Positions 24,349 to 32,761 of a stretch of 43,030 nucleotides of DNA are shown piece by piece (within the stretch, counting starts at the first letter, position 1; every line of letters starts with the position of its first letter). Where the stretch lies: positions 1 to 43,030 of the forward strand of contig JBMNPM010000012.1 in the NCBI GenBank assembly GCA_050943595.1, given 5' to 3'. A program made the translations under genes and the position numbers. The DNA is from JAXGXJ01 sp050943595 (lineage in GTDB: Bacteria; Actinomycetota; Thermoleophilia; RBG-16-64-13). Below the pieces are notes generated by a model that saw only the letters and a list, made by a program, of their open reading frames with translations, did no database searches and was not told the DNA's origin.

Positions 24349-25011
24349 ATGTCAGACACTCCGTCGAATCCGTCGAACTCTGAGGGCCGGTGGGACGCGT
24401 ACGATCTCAGAAGTCTTGATCGTTCCCCTCGTCAAGTCGGTGGAATCCAGGTCCAGGAAGAACTTGGCGAACCCATGGGCGGAGCGGTGCAACTGCCGGG
24501 CGGTTTCGCTTTGCCGATGCAGCTGGAGCGCATTCTGGGGTGGGGTAGGAGCTTCTCCTATTGGCCCCTCCTCTTTGGTCTCTCCTGTTGCGCCATTGAG
24601 ATGATGGCCTTGGGTGGACCGCGCTTCGATATGGCGCGTTTTGGCATGGAAGCCATGCGTGCTTCTCCGCGGCAGTCCGACGGCATGATCGTAGCCGGCT
24701 GGTGCACTACCAACATGGCTCCCCGAGTCGTGCGTTTGTATGAGCAGATCCCTGATCCCAAGTGGGTGTTGGCTATGGGTTCCTGCGCTATTTCCGGCAA
24801 TGTCTGGGATACCTATAATGTCGTGCAGGGCATAGACAGTCTCATCCCCGTGGATGTATACGTGCCCGGCTGTCCGCCGCGCCCGGAGGCCCTCTGGCAG
24901 GGGCTGGAGATGATTCGCGAGCGTATCAAGCAGAGCAAGCATGCCTACGACGGCCTACGCCGTATCCCCGCCCGCGACGCTATAGCTGCTGATGCCGGGG
25001 GCCGGGCATGA
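24349..25011 (+). CDS. nuoB: complex I subunit NuoB
   Basis: Carries the terminal [4Fe-4S] cluster N2, which passes electrons to quinone. Cluster ligands are visible: the tandem Cys pair in FGLSCCAIEMM (about residues 80-81), Cys in AMGSCAISG, and Cys in PGCPPRPEAL. At 220 residues it is longer than the usual 160-180, because of about 45 polar N-terminal residues (SNPSNSEGRWDAYDLRSLDR...) before the conserved domain. The ATG is five bases after the nuoA stop, and its stop overlaps the nuoC start (ATGA). Confidence 0.96.
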   Translation: MSDTPSNPSNSEGRWDAYDLRSLDRSPRQVGGIQVQEELGEPMGGAVQLPGGFALPMQLERILGWGRSFSYWPLLFGLSCCAIEMMALGGPRFDMARFGMEAMRASPRQSDGMIVAGWCTTNMAPRVVRLYEQIPDPKWVLAMGSCAISGNVWDTYNVVQGIDSLIPVDVYVPGCPPRPEALWQGLEMIRERIKQSKHAYDGLRRIPARDAIAADAGGRA

Positions 25012-25526
25012 GTGAGTGGTCTCTCTCCCCCGCGTCGCTGACTGTGGCGGCCGTCCTTGAGGGCCGCTTCCGCGACAAGTTGCTTGAAAAAGCCGATTTC
25101 CGTGGTGAGTTGACCTATCGAGTCGCCCCGGATGACTGGTTGGAGGTCCTCACCTATTGCAAGGACGCACCCGAGTTGGCCTTCGATCGGCTCGACTGTC
25201 TCCTGGGCGACCACCTTCCGGAACGTACGGAAGCTCCTTTCGAAGTGGTTGTACATCTGGTTTCGCATACTCACGGTCACCGGTTGCGTGTGAAGACCGC
25301 CCTGACTGAAGGTGAGGACGTGTATACCGTCACGGGCCTCTGGCCCTCGGCCGGCTTTGACGAGCGCGAGACTTATGAGATGTTCGGCATTTACTTCATC
25401 GGGAACATGAATATGCGCCGTCTTTTGACGACGCCCGATTTCGAGGGCTATCCCCTTCGGAAGGACTTCCCTCTCAAGGGGACCGTGGGGGGGCGTATCC
25501 GTACCAACTTACGAGGAAAGATCTAG
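25008..25526 (+). CDS. nuoC: complex I subunit NuoC
   Basis: 30-kDa-type subunit of the hydrophilic arm, docking NuoD to the membrane arm. It is 172 residues and separate from NuoD rather than fused. Typical features are the FEVVVHLVSHTHGHRLRVKTALTE strand region and the family signature SAGFDERETYEMFGIYFIGN, then RLLTTPDFEGYPLRKDFPL at the end. It overlaps nuoB by four bases, and nuoD starts one base after its stop. Confidence 0.95.
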   Translation: MSEWSLSPASLTVAAVLEGRFRDKLLEKADFRGELTYRVAPDDWLEVLTYCKDAPELAFDRLDCLLGDHLPERTEAPFEVVVHLVSHTHGHRLRVKTALTEGEDVYTVTGLWPSAGFDERETYEMFGIYFIGNMNMRRLLTTPDFEGYPLRKDFPLKGTVGGRIRTNLRGKI

Positions 25527-25527
25527 G

Positions 25528-26799
25528 TTGAGTCACAGCAGCGATCATACCGAGGAGACCGTCGTGGCGACGGTGCCCACCCTGGAAGAACTCAAGGAGC
25601 GCAAGGCTCGTAGCCGTCAACGTATCGATCGATCCGGAGAGCTGCTGACCATAAGCATGGGGCCCCAGCATCCGTCTACGCACGGCGTGTTCCGCGCGGA
25701 GTTCGACTTGGACGGGGAAGTCATCGTGGACACCCGTATCGAGATCGGCAACCTGCATCGTGGGCTTGAGAAGCTGTGTGAACATCGCACGTATCATCAG
25801 ATCATCCCTCTCACCGATCGGCTTGACTACATCGCCGGGTTTGCTATGAACCATGGCTTCTGCGAAGCGGCCGAGAAGTTGATGGGCCTTGAGGTGCCGG
25901 TCCGGGGGCGCTACATACGGACCATCGCCCACGAGCTAACCCGTCTCTCCAATCACATTATGTGGCTTGGTATCCACATCATGGACCTGGGTGCCCAAAC
26001 CTTCATGTGCATCTGTTTCCGTGATCGCGAGTACCTCCTCGACCTGTTGGAGATGCTCACTGGAGCTCGGATGACCCATTCCTTTGCGCGTATCGGTGGA
26101 GTGGCGAAGGACCTGCCCGATGGCTTCGAGTACCGCTGTCGCAAGGTCATCGAGTTTCTGCCCAAGCGCCTGGCCGAGTATGAGCGCATCGTCAAGCACA
26201 ACCGTATCTACTACAAGCGCTCCAAAGGCATCGGCATCTTCACCTCGGAGGATTGTTATGCCTGGCGCGTTACGGGGCCGGCCCTGCGGGCTGCGGGTGT
26301 AGACCGCGACCTGCGTAAGCTGGAGCCCTATGCAGCCTATGACGAGGTCGACTTCGACGTGGCGGTGGAATACAATGCCGACGTCTATGATCGGTTCCTG
26401 GTGCGCATGAAAGAGATCCGCGAGTCCTGCCGCATCATCACGCAGTGCCTCGATCAGTTGCCCGATGGGCCGTACATCGCCCATGACATGGCGCACGTGC
26501 TACCGCGCAAGAAGGACGTCATGACTGAGTCCGGGTCCATGATCCAGGACTTCTATCAGGTGTTCCATGGCCCCGCTGCCCCTGTGGGCGAGGTCTACCG
26601 GGCCATCGAAGTGCCCAAGGGTGAGATGGGGGTCTACATTCGTTCGACCGGCGACGGCAAGCCGGCTCGGGTTCGTTTCACGACTCCGAGCTTCTACCAT
26701 TGCCAGGTGGTGCCGCCGATGGTGGAAGGAGAGATGTTGGCCGACATGATCTCAATCTTTGCCAGCGTAGACGTCGTACTGGGAGATACTGACCGATGA
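25528..26799 (+). CDS. nuoD: complex I subunit NuoD
   Basis: 49-kDa-type subunit that forms the quinone-binding cavity with NuoB. It is 423 residues. Conserved parts are GPQHPSTHGVFRAEFDLDGE, IGNLHRGLEKLCEHRTYHQIIPLTDRLDY (His and Tyr of the quinone site), HELTRLSNH, and PSFYHCQVVPPMVEGEMLADMISIFASVDVVLGDTDR at the end. The [NiFe]-hydrogenase Cys ligands are absent, so it is a Nuo and not a hydrogenase subunit. TTG at 25528 with AGGAAAG upstream is the chosen start; a GTG at 25564 is an alternative. Confidence 0.96.
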   Translation: MSHSSDHTEETVVATVPTLEELKERKARSRQRIDRSGELLTISMGPQHPSTHGVFRAEFDLDGEVIVDTRIEIGNLHRGLEKLCEHRTYHQIIPLTDRLDYIAGFAMNHGFCEAAEKLMGLEVPVRGRYIRTIAHELTRLSNHIMWLGIHIMDLGAQTFMCICFRDREYLLDLLEMLTGARMTHSFARIGGVAKDLPDGFEYRCRKVIEFLPKRLAEYERIVKHNRIYYKRSKGIGIFTSEDCYAWRVTGPALRAAGVDRDLRKLEPYAAYDEVDFDVAVEYNADVYDRFLVRMKEIRESCRIITQCLDQLPDGPYIAHDMAHVLPRKKDVMTESGSMIQDFYQVFHGPAAPVGEVYRAIEVPKGEMGVYIRSTGDGKPARVRFTTPSFYHCQVVPPMVEGEMLADMISIFASVDVVLGDTDR

Positions 26800-27818
26800 G
26801 CGTTGCCGTCGCCCAACTCATCTTTCTAATCATCAAGGCGATCCTTCTCCCTGTGCTCATCATTCTCATCGTCGCCTTTGCCATCTATTTTGAACGCAAG
26901 TTTGCCGGGTTCTTCCAGGCCCGCGTGGGGCCGACCTACTTGGGCCCGTGGGGATGTCTGCAATCGTTTGGCGACATCTTTAAGCTCCTTTCCAAAGAAG
27001 ACATCGTGCCGCGCAAAGCCGACAAATGGGTTTTTCGCTTGGCTCCATATATCGCTTTCATCCCGCCCTTCCTGATAATGGCAGTGTTGCCCTTTGGACC
27101 TGTCGGTGGCGAACCTAACCTTTTCGGATATCGCTTTGACTACGTCATCTCCAACTTCGACGCGGGCGTGGTGCTTTTCTTGGCGATGGGGGCCATGGCT
27201 GTGTACGGAGTTGTTTTGGCCGGTTGGTCCTCTAATAGCAACTACTCTTTGCTCGGCGCCCTGCGAGCCGGTGCCCAGATGATCTCTTACGAGCTGGCCA
27301 TGGGTTTCTCAGTGGCCGGTGTCATGGTCATGGCTGGCTCCATGAGCTTGGTTGATATCGTCGATGGGCAGCAGGGCAACTTCTGGAACTGGTACTTCAT
27401 ACCGCAGGTGGTCGGCGGCCTCGTCTTCTTCGTAGCCACGATCGCCGAACTCAACCGGACGCCCTTCGACTTGGCTGAGGGTGAACAGGAGCTGGTGGCC
27501 GGTTACCTGACCGAGTATTCGGGCATGCGCTGGGGTATGTACATGTTCGCTGAGTATGTGAACATGGTCGTCATGTCCGCTATCGTCTCCACCCTCTATT
27601 GGGGCGGTTGGCGGGCCCCGTTTGAGGCGCTCGATTTTATCCCGGGCCCCATCTGGCTGTTTATCAAGATATGCATCTGCGTCTTCCTCTATATGTGGAT
27701 TCGCTGGACCATCTTCCGCTACCGGTACAATCAGCTGATGCAGATCGGTTGGAAAGTGCTCCTGCCGCTTGCCCTCCTCAATCTGGTGGTTACAGCAATC
27801 GTCGTGAGTGTGGCTTGA
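26796..27818 (+). CDS. nuoH: complex I subunit NuoH
   Basis: Membrane subunit that joins the quinone cavity to the proton-pumping chain. It is 340 residues with about eight transmembrane segments. Landmarks are ERKFAGFFQARVGPTYLGPWG, IAELNRTPFDLAEGEQELVAGYLTEYSGMRWGMYMFAEY (the acidic loop and quinone-gate region), and WIRWTIFRYRYNQLMQIGWKVLLP. It overlaps nuoD by four bases. The adjacent nuoD-nuoH junction confirms that nuoE, nuoF and nuoG are absent from the usual place. Confidence 0.96.
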   Translation: MSVAVAQLIFLIIKAILLPVLIILIVAFAIYFERKFAGFFQARVGPTYLGPWGCLQSFGDIFKLLSKEDIVPRKADKWVFRLAPYIAFIPPFLIMAVLPFGPVGGEPNLFGYRFDYVISNFDAGVVLFLAMGAMAVYGVVLAGWSSNSNYSLLGALRAGAQMISYELAMGFSVAGVMVMAGSMSLVDIVDGQQGNFWNWYFIPQVVGGLVFFVATIAELNRTPFDLAEGEQELVAGYLTEYSGMRWGMYMFAEYVNMVVMSAIVSTLYWGGWRAPFEALDFIPGPIWLFIKICICVFLYMWIRWTIFRYRYNQLMQIGWKVLLPLALLNLVVTAIVVSVA

Positions 27819-27819
27819 C

Positions 27820-28356
27820 ATGATGGGACTGAAGCAGATCATCAAAACAGGCGCTTTTGTCGACATCCTCCGCGGGATGTCGGTCACCGGCACCTACTTC
27901 GTCGTCGACAAGATTACCGTCGAGTATCCGAAGGAGAAGCTGCGCACGTACCCGCGCTTCCGGGGCTCCCAAGCCCTACTCACCGATCCTGAGACCGGAG
28001 ACAGCAAGTGTGTGGCCTGCATGCTCTGTCCGACCATCTGCCCTTCGCAGTGCATCGAAGTGGTCGGAGAAGAGTCGGCCGAGGGCCGTAGCCGCGCCAA
28101 GGCGTTCAACATCGATCTGAGCCGCTGTATCTTCTGCGGGCTTTGTGAAGAAGTTTGCCCCATGGCGGCCATTGTCATGACCAACAACTATGAGCTCTCT
28201 ACGTTCGACAAGAGCGATTTCTCGCTCGACAAAGAGTGGCTGATGGCCAACGCAGTGCATGCGCACAAGGAGGTCTTTGCGACCACGGTGCCGATTGGTA
28301 AATCCACGGCGCGTCCGGCCGGTGCCGCGAAGGGTGAAGAGGAGTCGCAGAGATGA
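27820..28356 (+). CDS. nuoI: complex I subunit NuoI
   Basis: Ferredoxin-like subunit with clusters N6a and N6b that feed N2. It is 178 residues. Two full cluster motifs are visible: CVACMLCPTICP (about residue 65) and CIFCGLCEEVCP (about 105). The C-terminus (about 45 residues, ending AAKGEEESQR) is polar and variable. In the 11-subunit complex this subunit is the likely entry point for electrons from ferredoxin or another donor. The ATG at 27820 is one base after the nuoH stop; 27823 is an equal alternative. Confidence 0.95.
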   Translation: MMGLKQIIKTGAFVDILRGMSVTGTYFVVDKITVEYPKEKLRTYPRFRGSQALLTDPETGDSKCVACMLCPTICPSQCIEVVGEESAEGRSRAKAFNIDLSRCIFCGLCEEVCPMAAIVMTNNYELSTFDKSDFSLDKEWLMANAVHAHKEVFATTVPIGKSTARPAGAAKGEEESQR

Positions 28357-28937
28357 CCGAAAAGATCCTCTTCTTGGTGTTCGCCGTGCTCACCGTTGCC
28401 GGTGGCGTTGCGACCATCACTCGTAGAAACATCATGCACGCGCTTCTTTTGCTCGTCTTCACATTCGTAAACATCGCTGCTGTCTACTTCATCACCCAGG
28501 CATATTTTCTCGCGGTCGTGCAGATACTCGTGTATGCCGGGGCAATCATGGTCTTGTTCGTGTTCGTTTTGATGTTCCTCAATTTGAGGACTTATCAAAA
28601 ACAAGAACCTTCTCATCGCAGCCAACGCTGGGTGGCTCTGCTCCTATCGGTTCTCGTCTTGGTTGAGTTCGTGGTGATACTGGCCGGTATTACCTTCACC
28701 TCCGCCCGTGGTGGATTCACTCCCGAAGCCATCCAGGCGGCCGGTGGTAGTACGAGGGTGTTTAGTAATGCCCTCTTCAACGATATGTTGCTTCCGTTCG
28801 AAGTGGCGTCGCTCATCCTTCTTCTCGCTATGGTAGGAGCGATCATATTGGTGAGAAGAGAGAAGGGCGGCGCGATGATGCCGCGCTCCTGGGGGCCCGA
28901 AGCGCCTTCGGACGATGTCATCGAGGAGGAGGTTTAG
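28353..28937 (+). CDS. nuoJ: complex I subunit NuoJ
   Basis: Membrane subunit with five transmembrane segments; its third helix carries the pi-bulge important for coupling. It is 194 residues. The family pattern VQILVYAGAIMVLFVFVLMFLN is clear (about residues 55-75), after RNIMHALLLLVFTFVNIAAVYF. The C-terminal half (FEVASLILLLAMVGAIILVRREKGG) holds the last helix and a basic tail. It overlaps nuoI by four bases. Confidence 0.94.
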   Translation: MTEKILFLVFAVLTVAGGVATITRRNIMHALLLLVFTFVNIAAVYFITQAYFLAVVQILVYAGAIMVLFVFVLMFLNLRTYQKQEPSHRSQRWVALLLSVLVLVEFVVILAGITFTSARGGFTPEAIQAAGGSTRVFSNALFNDMLLPFEVASLILLLAMVGAIILVRREKGGAMMPRSWGPEAPSDDVIEEEV

Positions 28938-28941
28938 TCGC

Positions 28942-29268
28942 ATGGGAGCGACATCTGCTGCTATGCCCATTCCCGTCGACTGGTACGTGTATCTGTCGGC
29001 AGCGCTCTTCATCGTCGGGGCAGCCGGCGTGCTTGCGCGGCGCAACCTGTTCGTGATCCTCTTTTCCATTGAGTTGATGCTTAACGCAGTGAATATCAAT
29101 CTCGTCGGTTTTAGCCGGTTCCATGAAGGGATGGGGGGTCAGAACTTCGTCCTTTTCATCATGGTTATTGCAGCGGCTGAGGTCGCGATAGGTCTGGCGA
29201 TTGCCACCAACCTTATCCGCAACCGGCAGACGCTTATGGTCGACCTATTCAATCGGATGAAGGGCTAG
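28942..29268 (+). CDS. nuoK: complex I subunit NuoK
   Basis: Small MrpC-like membrane subunit of 108 residues with three helices. It has the conserved Glu pair in the helices: FSIELMLNAVNINLVGF and VIAAAEVAIGLAIATNLIR. The preferred ATG at 28942 follows GAGGAGG; an upstream in-frame start at 28915 would overlap nuoJ. The N-terminus (MGATSAAMPIPVDWYVYLS) is slightly long. Confidence 0.94.
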   Translation: MGATSAAMPIPVDWYVYLSAALFIVGAAGVLARRNLFVILFSIELMLNAVNINLVGFSRFHEGMGGQNFVLFIMVIAAAEVAIGLAIATNLIRNRQTLMVDLFNRMKG

Positions 29269-29277
29269 GCGGAACTG

Positions 29278-31179
29278 ATGGAGAACTACGTCTGGCTTAT
29301 ACCTGTCCTGCCACTGGCAGCGTTCATCCTCACGCTTGTCCTCGGCAAGTGGTGGATCAAAGATTCGGCCCACTGGCTTCCCATCCTGGCTATGGCCGGC
29401 TCGTTTGGGCTGTCCATTGCGACCTTCATCCAGATTCGGGGGGCGGAGGAGCCGGTTGTCGTCGAACTCTGGCGCTGGTTCTCAGTGGGTAGCTTCCAAG
29501 TGCCTCTAGCCCTGCACATTGACCAGCTTTCCGCGGTAATGCTGCTGGTGGTCACCGGCGTAGGCCTGTTGATCTTTATCTACTCCAAGGGCTACATGCA
29601 TGGTGATCCGGGCTATTATCGTTTCTTCGCATACCTGAGTCTCTTTGCCTTCAGCATGCTCATGCTGGTCATGGCGAACAACTATCTTCTCCTGTACTTC
29701 GGGTGGGAGGCCGTGGGTCTGTGCTCCTACTACCTGATCGGGTACTACTACCACAAGCCTGAAGCGGCCTCGGCGGGCAAGAAGGCATTTCTCGTCAATA
29801 GGGTGGGTGACTTCGGCTTTGCCCTGGGTGTCTTGCTCATCTTCCTCACGTTTGGCACCCTCGACTACACCGGTGTCTTCGAGCAGGTCAATGCCGGTAT
29901 GGCTGGACAGGGCGCCCTGCTGGGCATAGCCCTCTTACTCTTCATGGGCGCTATGGGCAAGTCGGCTCAGTTCCCGTTCCATGTCTGGTTGCCGGACGCG
30001 ATGGAAGGTCCTACCCCGGTCTCTGCCCTCATCCACGCCGCAACTATGGTGACTGCAGGTGTGTATCTGGTAGCGCGTAGCTCCGTCATCTTCGCGAGTG
30101 TTCCCGAAGCCATGTTGGTCGTGGGTGCGATCGGTACGTTCACGGCCATCTTCGCAGCCTTCATCGGCATCTGTCAGAAGGACATCAAGAAGGTGCTGGC
30201 TTATTCCACCGTCTCCCAGTTGGGTTATATGTTCATGGCTCTAGGAGTGGGGGCTTGGTCACTGGCCATCTTCCATCTCATGACCCACGCTTTCTTTAAA
30301 GCACTCTTGTTCTTGGGGGCGGGTTCGGTCATCCACTCGCTAAATGGCGAGCAGGACATGGATAAGATGGGGGGCCTGGCGAAGCGCATCCCTGTCACGT
30401 ACTACACCCTCCTGGCGGGCGCCTTAGCGTTGTCGGGCATATTCCCCTTTGCCGGCTTTTGGTCGAAAGACGATATCTTGGGAGCGGTCTGGCGTGATGG
30501 GCAGTACCTCTTCTGGGCGGTGGGTTTGTTGGCGGCCTTCATTACGGCCTTCTATACCTTCCGCATGATCTTCATGACCTTCTTCGGCAGGTCGCGGGTA
30601 GATGAAGAGGTTGACAAGCACGTCCACGAGAGTCCGTGGAGCATGATCGTGCCTCTTATCGTCCTGGCAGTAGCGTCGACGTTGGGAGGCTTCTTGGGGC
30701 TACCCGGGAAGCTGGGGGCGCTGCAGGGTTTCCTGGAGCCGGTGTTCGCTCCTGCAAATCACATCCTGGGCGTGGGGGAACATGGGCTCAAGGCTATTGA
30801 CTACGTGCTTATGGTGGTGTCGGTCCTGGTGGCTATGGCCGGTATCGCCCTAGCCTGGGTGTTCTATGTGCGGAAGCCGGACACGCTGCCGCAGTTGATG
30901 GGCGCCAAGCTGCGTCCGCTCTACAAGGTGGTCTACAACAAGTTCTACATCGACGAGTTCTACAATGCGACTGTGGTGCGTCTGACCGTTGATGGGTCGC
31001 GCTGGTTGTGGCGCCGCTTCGACGAGCTCATCATTGACGGAGCGGTGAACGGGGTAGGGTGGCTGTGGCAGGGGGCCGGTCGCCTGATGAGGCCCGTGCA
31101 GACCGGTCGGGTGCAGCACTACTTGATGGGTATCTTCGTCGGTGTGTTTGTAATCGTGACCGCGATAGTGTTCCTGTGA
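29278..31179 (+). CDS. nuoL: complex I subunit NuoL
   Basis: Largest antiporter-like proton-pumping subunit, 633 residues with about 16 transmembrane segments. Landmarks are LALHIDQLSAVMLLVVTGVGLLIFIYSKGYM, the proton-path Glu in FGWEAVGLCSYYLIGYYY, KSAQFPFHVWLPDAMEGPTPVSALIHAATMV with the key Lys, and CQKDIKKVLAYSTVSQLGYMF. A lateral helix region follows after about residue 500 (VYNKFYIDEFYN), then a last helix near 610-630. Nine bases separate it from nuoK. Confidence 0.96.
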   Translation: MENYVWLIPVLPLAAFILTLVLGKWWIKDSAHWLPILAMAGSFGLSIATFIQIRGAEEPVVVELWRWFSVGSFQVPLALHIDQLSAVMLLVVTGVGLLIFIYSKGYMHGDPGYYRFFAYLSLFAFSMLMLVMANNYLLLYFGWEAVGLCSYYLIGYYYHKPEAASAGKKAFLVNRVGDFGFALGVLLIFLTFGTLDYTGVFEQVNAGMAGQGALLGIALLLFMGAMGKSAQFPFHVWLPDAMEGPTPVSALIHAATMVTAGVYLVARSSVIFASVPEAMLVVGAIGTFTAIFAAFIGICQKDIKKVLAYSTVSQLGYMFMALGVGAWSLAIFHLMTHAFFKALLFLGAGSVIHSLNGEQDMDKMGGLAKRIPVTYYTLLAGALALSGIFPFAGFWSKDDILGAVWRDGQYLFWAVGLLAAFITAFYTFRMIFMTFFGRSRVDEEVDKHVHESPWSMIVPLIVLAVASTLGGFLGLPGKLGALQGFLEPVFAPANHILGVGEHGLKAIDYVLMVVSVLVAMAGIALAWVFYVRKPDTLPQLMGAKLRPLYKVVYNKFYIDEFYNATVVRLTVDGSRWLWRRFDELIIDGAVNGVGWLWQGAGRLMRPVQTGRVQHYLMGIFVGVFVIVTAIVFL

Positions 31180-31204
31180 GAGGCGGCGGGAGTCAGGTGA
31201 GACA

Positions 31205-32761
31205 GTGAATCTAGCGACAGAAATAAGCTCTAGGAGCCTTACCTTCCTCACCTTCCTGCCTTTGGTGGGTGCGGCGCTCATGCTTCTGTTCATGCGCGGT
31301 CGGCCGCAGGCCTACAAGCTGACGGCCCTGGTGACGACCGTCCTGACGTTGGCCCTCTCCATCGTCATCGCGTTCCAGTACGATGTGGGTGCAGGCGGCT
31401 ACCAGTTCCAGGAGAACGTATCTTGGATCGAGAGCCTAGGTATCTCCTACCATCTCGGAATAGACGGGATATCGCTTCTTCTCATCCTGCTCACCACGCT
31501 GTTGTCGGCGTTGGCCATCTTGGGGTCGTGGAACTCAATCAAGGACAGGGGACTGGCCTTCTTCATAAGTCTCCTGGTGCTGGAAACAGGCATGATTGGC
31601 GTGTTTGTGTCCATGGACCTATTCCTCTTCTACGTGTTCTGGGAGATCCAGCTGATCCCCATGTACTTCATCATTGGTATCTGGGGCGGGGCCCGGCGGG
31701 TGTACGCGGCCATCAAATTCTTCTTGGTGACCTTTGTGGGGTCGGTCTTGATGCTGGTCGCCATCTTGGCTGTGGTCTGGTGGTATGCCAAGAACGGCGG
31801 ACCTCTAACGTTCGATATACTCACGCTGCAGCAAGTCGGCTTCCCGAGTGGGATCGCTGCGTGGTCCTTTGCCGCCTTCTTCATAGCTTTCGCCATCAAA
31901 GTGCCGATGTTCCCCGTGCATACATGGCTTCCCGATGCTCATACCGAAGCGCCGACGGCCGGATCGGTGATCTTAGCCGGTGTGCTTCTGAAGATGGGCA
32001 TCTACGGTATGATCCGCTTCTGCATCGGTTTCTTCCCGGAGATGGCCGTCAAGGCTATGGTCCCCGTGCTGATCTTGTCGGTGATTGCCATCATCTATGG
32101 AGCCATCATGTCTCTGGTGCAGCCGGATATGAAGCGACTGGTGGCCTATTCGTCGGTCAGTCATATGGGCTTTATCACCGCAGGACTGTTCACCTTCAAC
32201 CAACAGGGTATTGAGGGTTCGGTGCTGCAGATGGTGAGCCACGGTGTCCTCACGGGTGCTCTGTTCATGATGGTTGGTTTCTTCTACGACCGAACGCACA
32301 CGAGGCTCATCAAGGACTATGGGGGTATGGCTAAGCCCATGCCGGTCGCGGCAGCCTTCTTCAGCTTGTTCGTGATCGGGAGCCTTGGTCTACCGGGTCT
32401 GAGTGGTTTTGTCGGGGAGTTCCTCATCCTGGTCGGGGCCTTCCAATACAGCAAGGTGTTCGCGGTGCTCGCCTCTGTAGGTATCGTGCTTGGCGCCGCG
32501 TATCTGCTGTGGATGTACGAGCGCACCATGTTTAAGCCGGCCAACGAGAAGTGGGCATCGCTGAAGGACCTGAATGCGCGCGAAATCATCACCATCATCC
32601 CGTTGGTGGGGCTGGCTGTGTGGATAGGTATCTATCCGCAGACGTTCCTTAATCTGCTGCACGCTCCGGCACAGACCATTATGTCGCAGGTGCAGCCTTA
32701 TCTAGCGGAGCACGGTAATGGTCTGCTACAGACAGCCGCTTCTTGGTTCGGGGGGTTCTAG
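31205..32761 (+). CDS. nuoM: complex I subunit NuoM
   Basis: Antiporter-like proton-pumping subunit, 518 residues with about 14 helices. Conserved parts are SYHLGIDGISLLLILLTTLL, the helix-5 Glu in FYVFWEIQLIPMYFIIGIWGG, FAIKVPMFPVHTWLPDAHTEAPTAGSVILAGVLLKMG with the broken-helix Lys, and LVQPDMKRLVAYSSVSHMGF. It starts GTG 25 bases after nuoL with AGGTGAG upstream. nuoN follows with no gap. Confidence 0.96.
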   Translation: MNLATEISSRSLTFLTFLPLVGAALMLLFMRGRPQAYKLTALVTTVLTLALSIVIAFQYDVGAGGYQFQENVSWIESLGISYHLGIDGISLLLILLTTLLSALAILGSWNSIKDRGLAFFISLLVLETGMIGVFVSMDLFLFYVFWEIQLIPMYFIIGIWGGARRVYAAIKFFLVTFVGSVLMLVAILAVVWWYAKNGGPLTFDILTLQQVGFPSGIAAWSFAAFFIAFAIKVPMFPVHTWLPDAHTEAPTAGSVILAGVLLKMGIYGMIRFCIGFFPEMAVKAMVPVLILSVIAIIYGAIMSLVQPDMKRLVAYSSVSHMGFITAGLFTFNQQGIEGSVLQMVSHGVLTGALFMMVGFFYDRTHTRLIKDYGGMAKPMPVAAAFFSLFVIGSLGLPGLSGFVGEFLILVGAFQYSKVFAVLASVGIVLGAAYLLWMYERTMFKPANEKWASLKDLNAREIITIIPLVGLAVWIGIYPQTFLNLLHAPAQTIMSQVQPYLAEHGNGLLQTAASWFGGF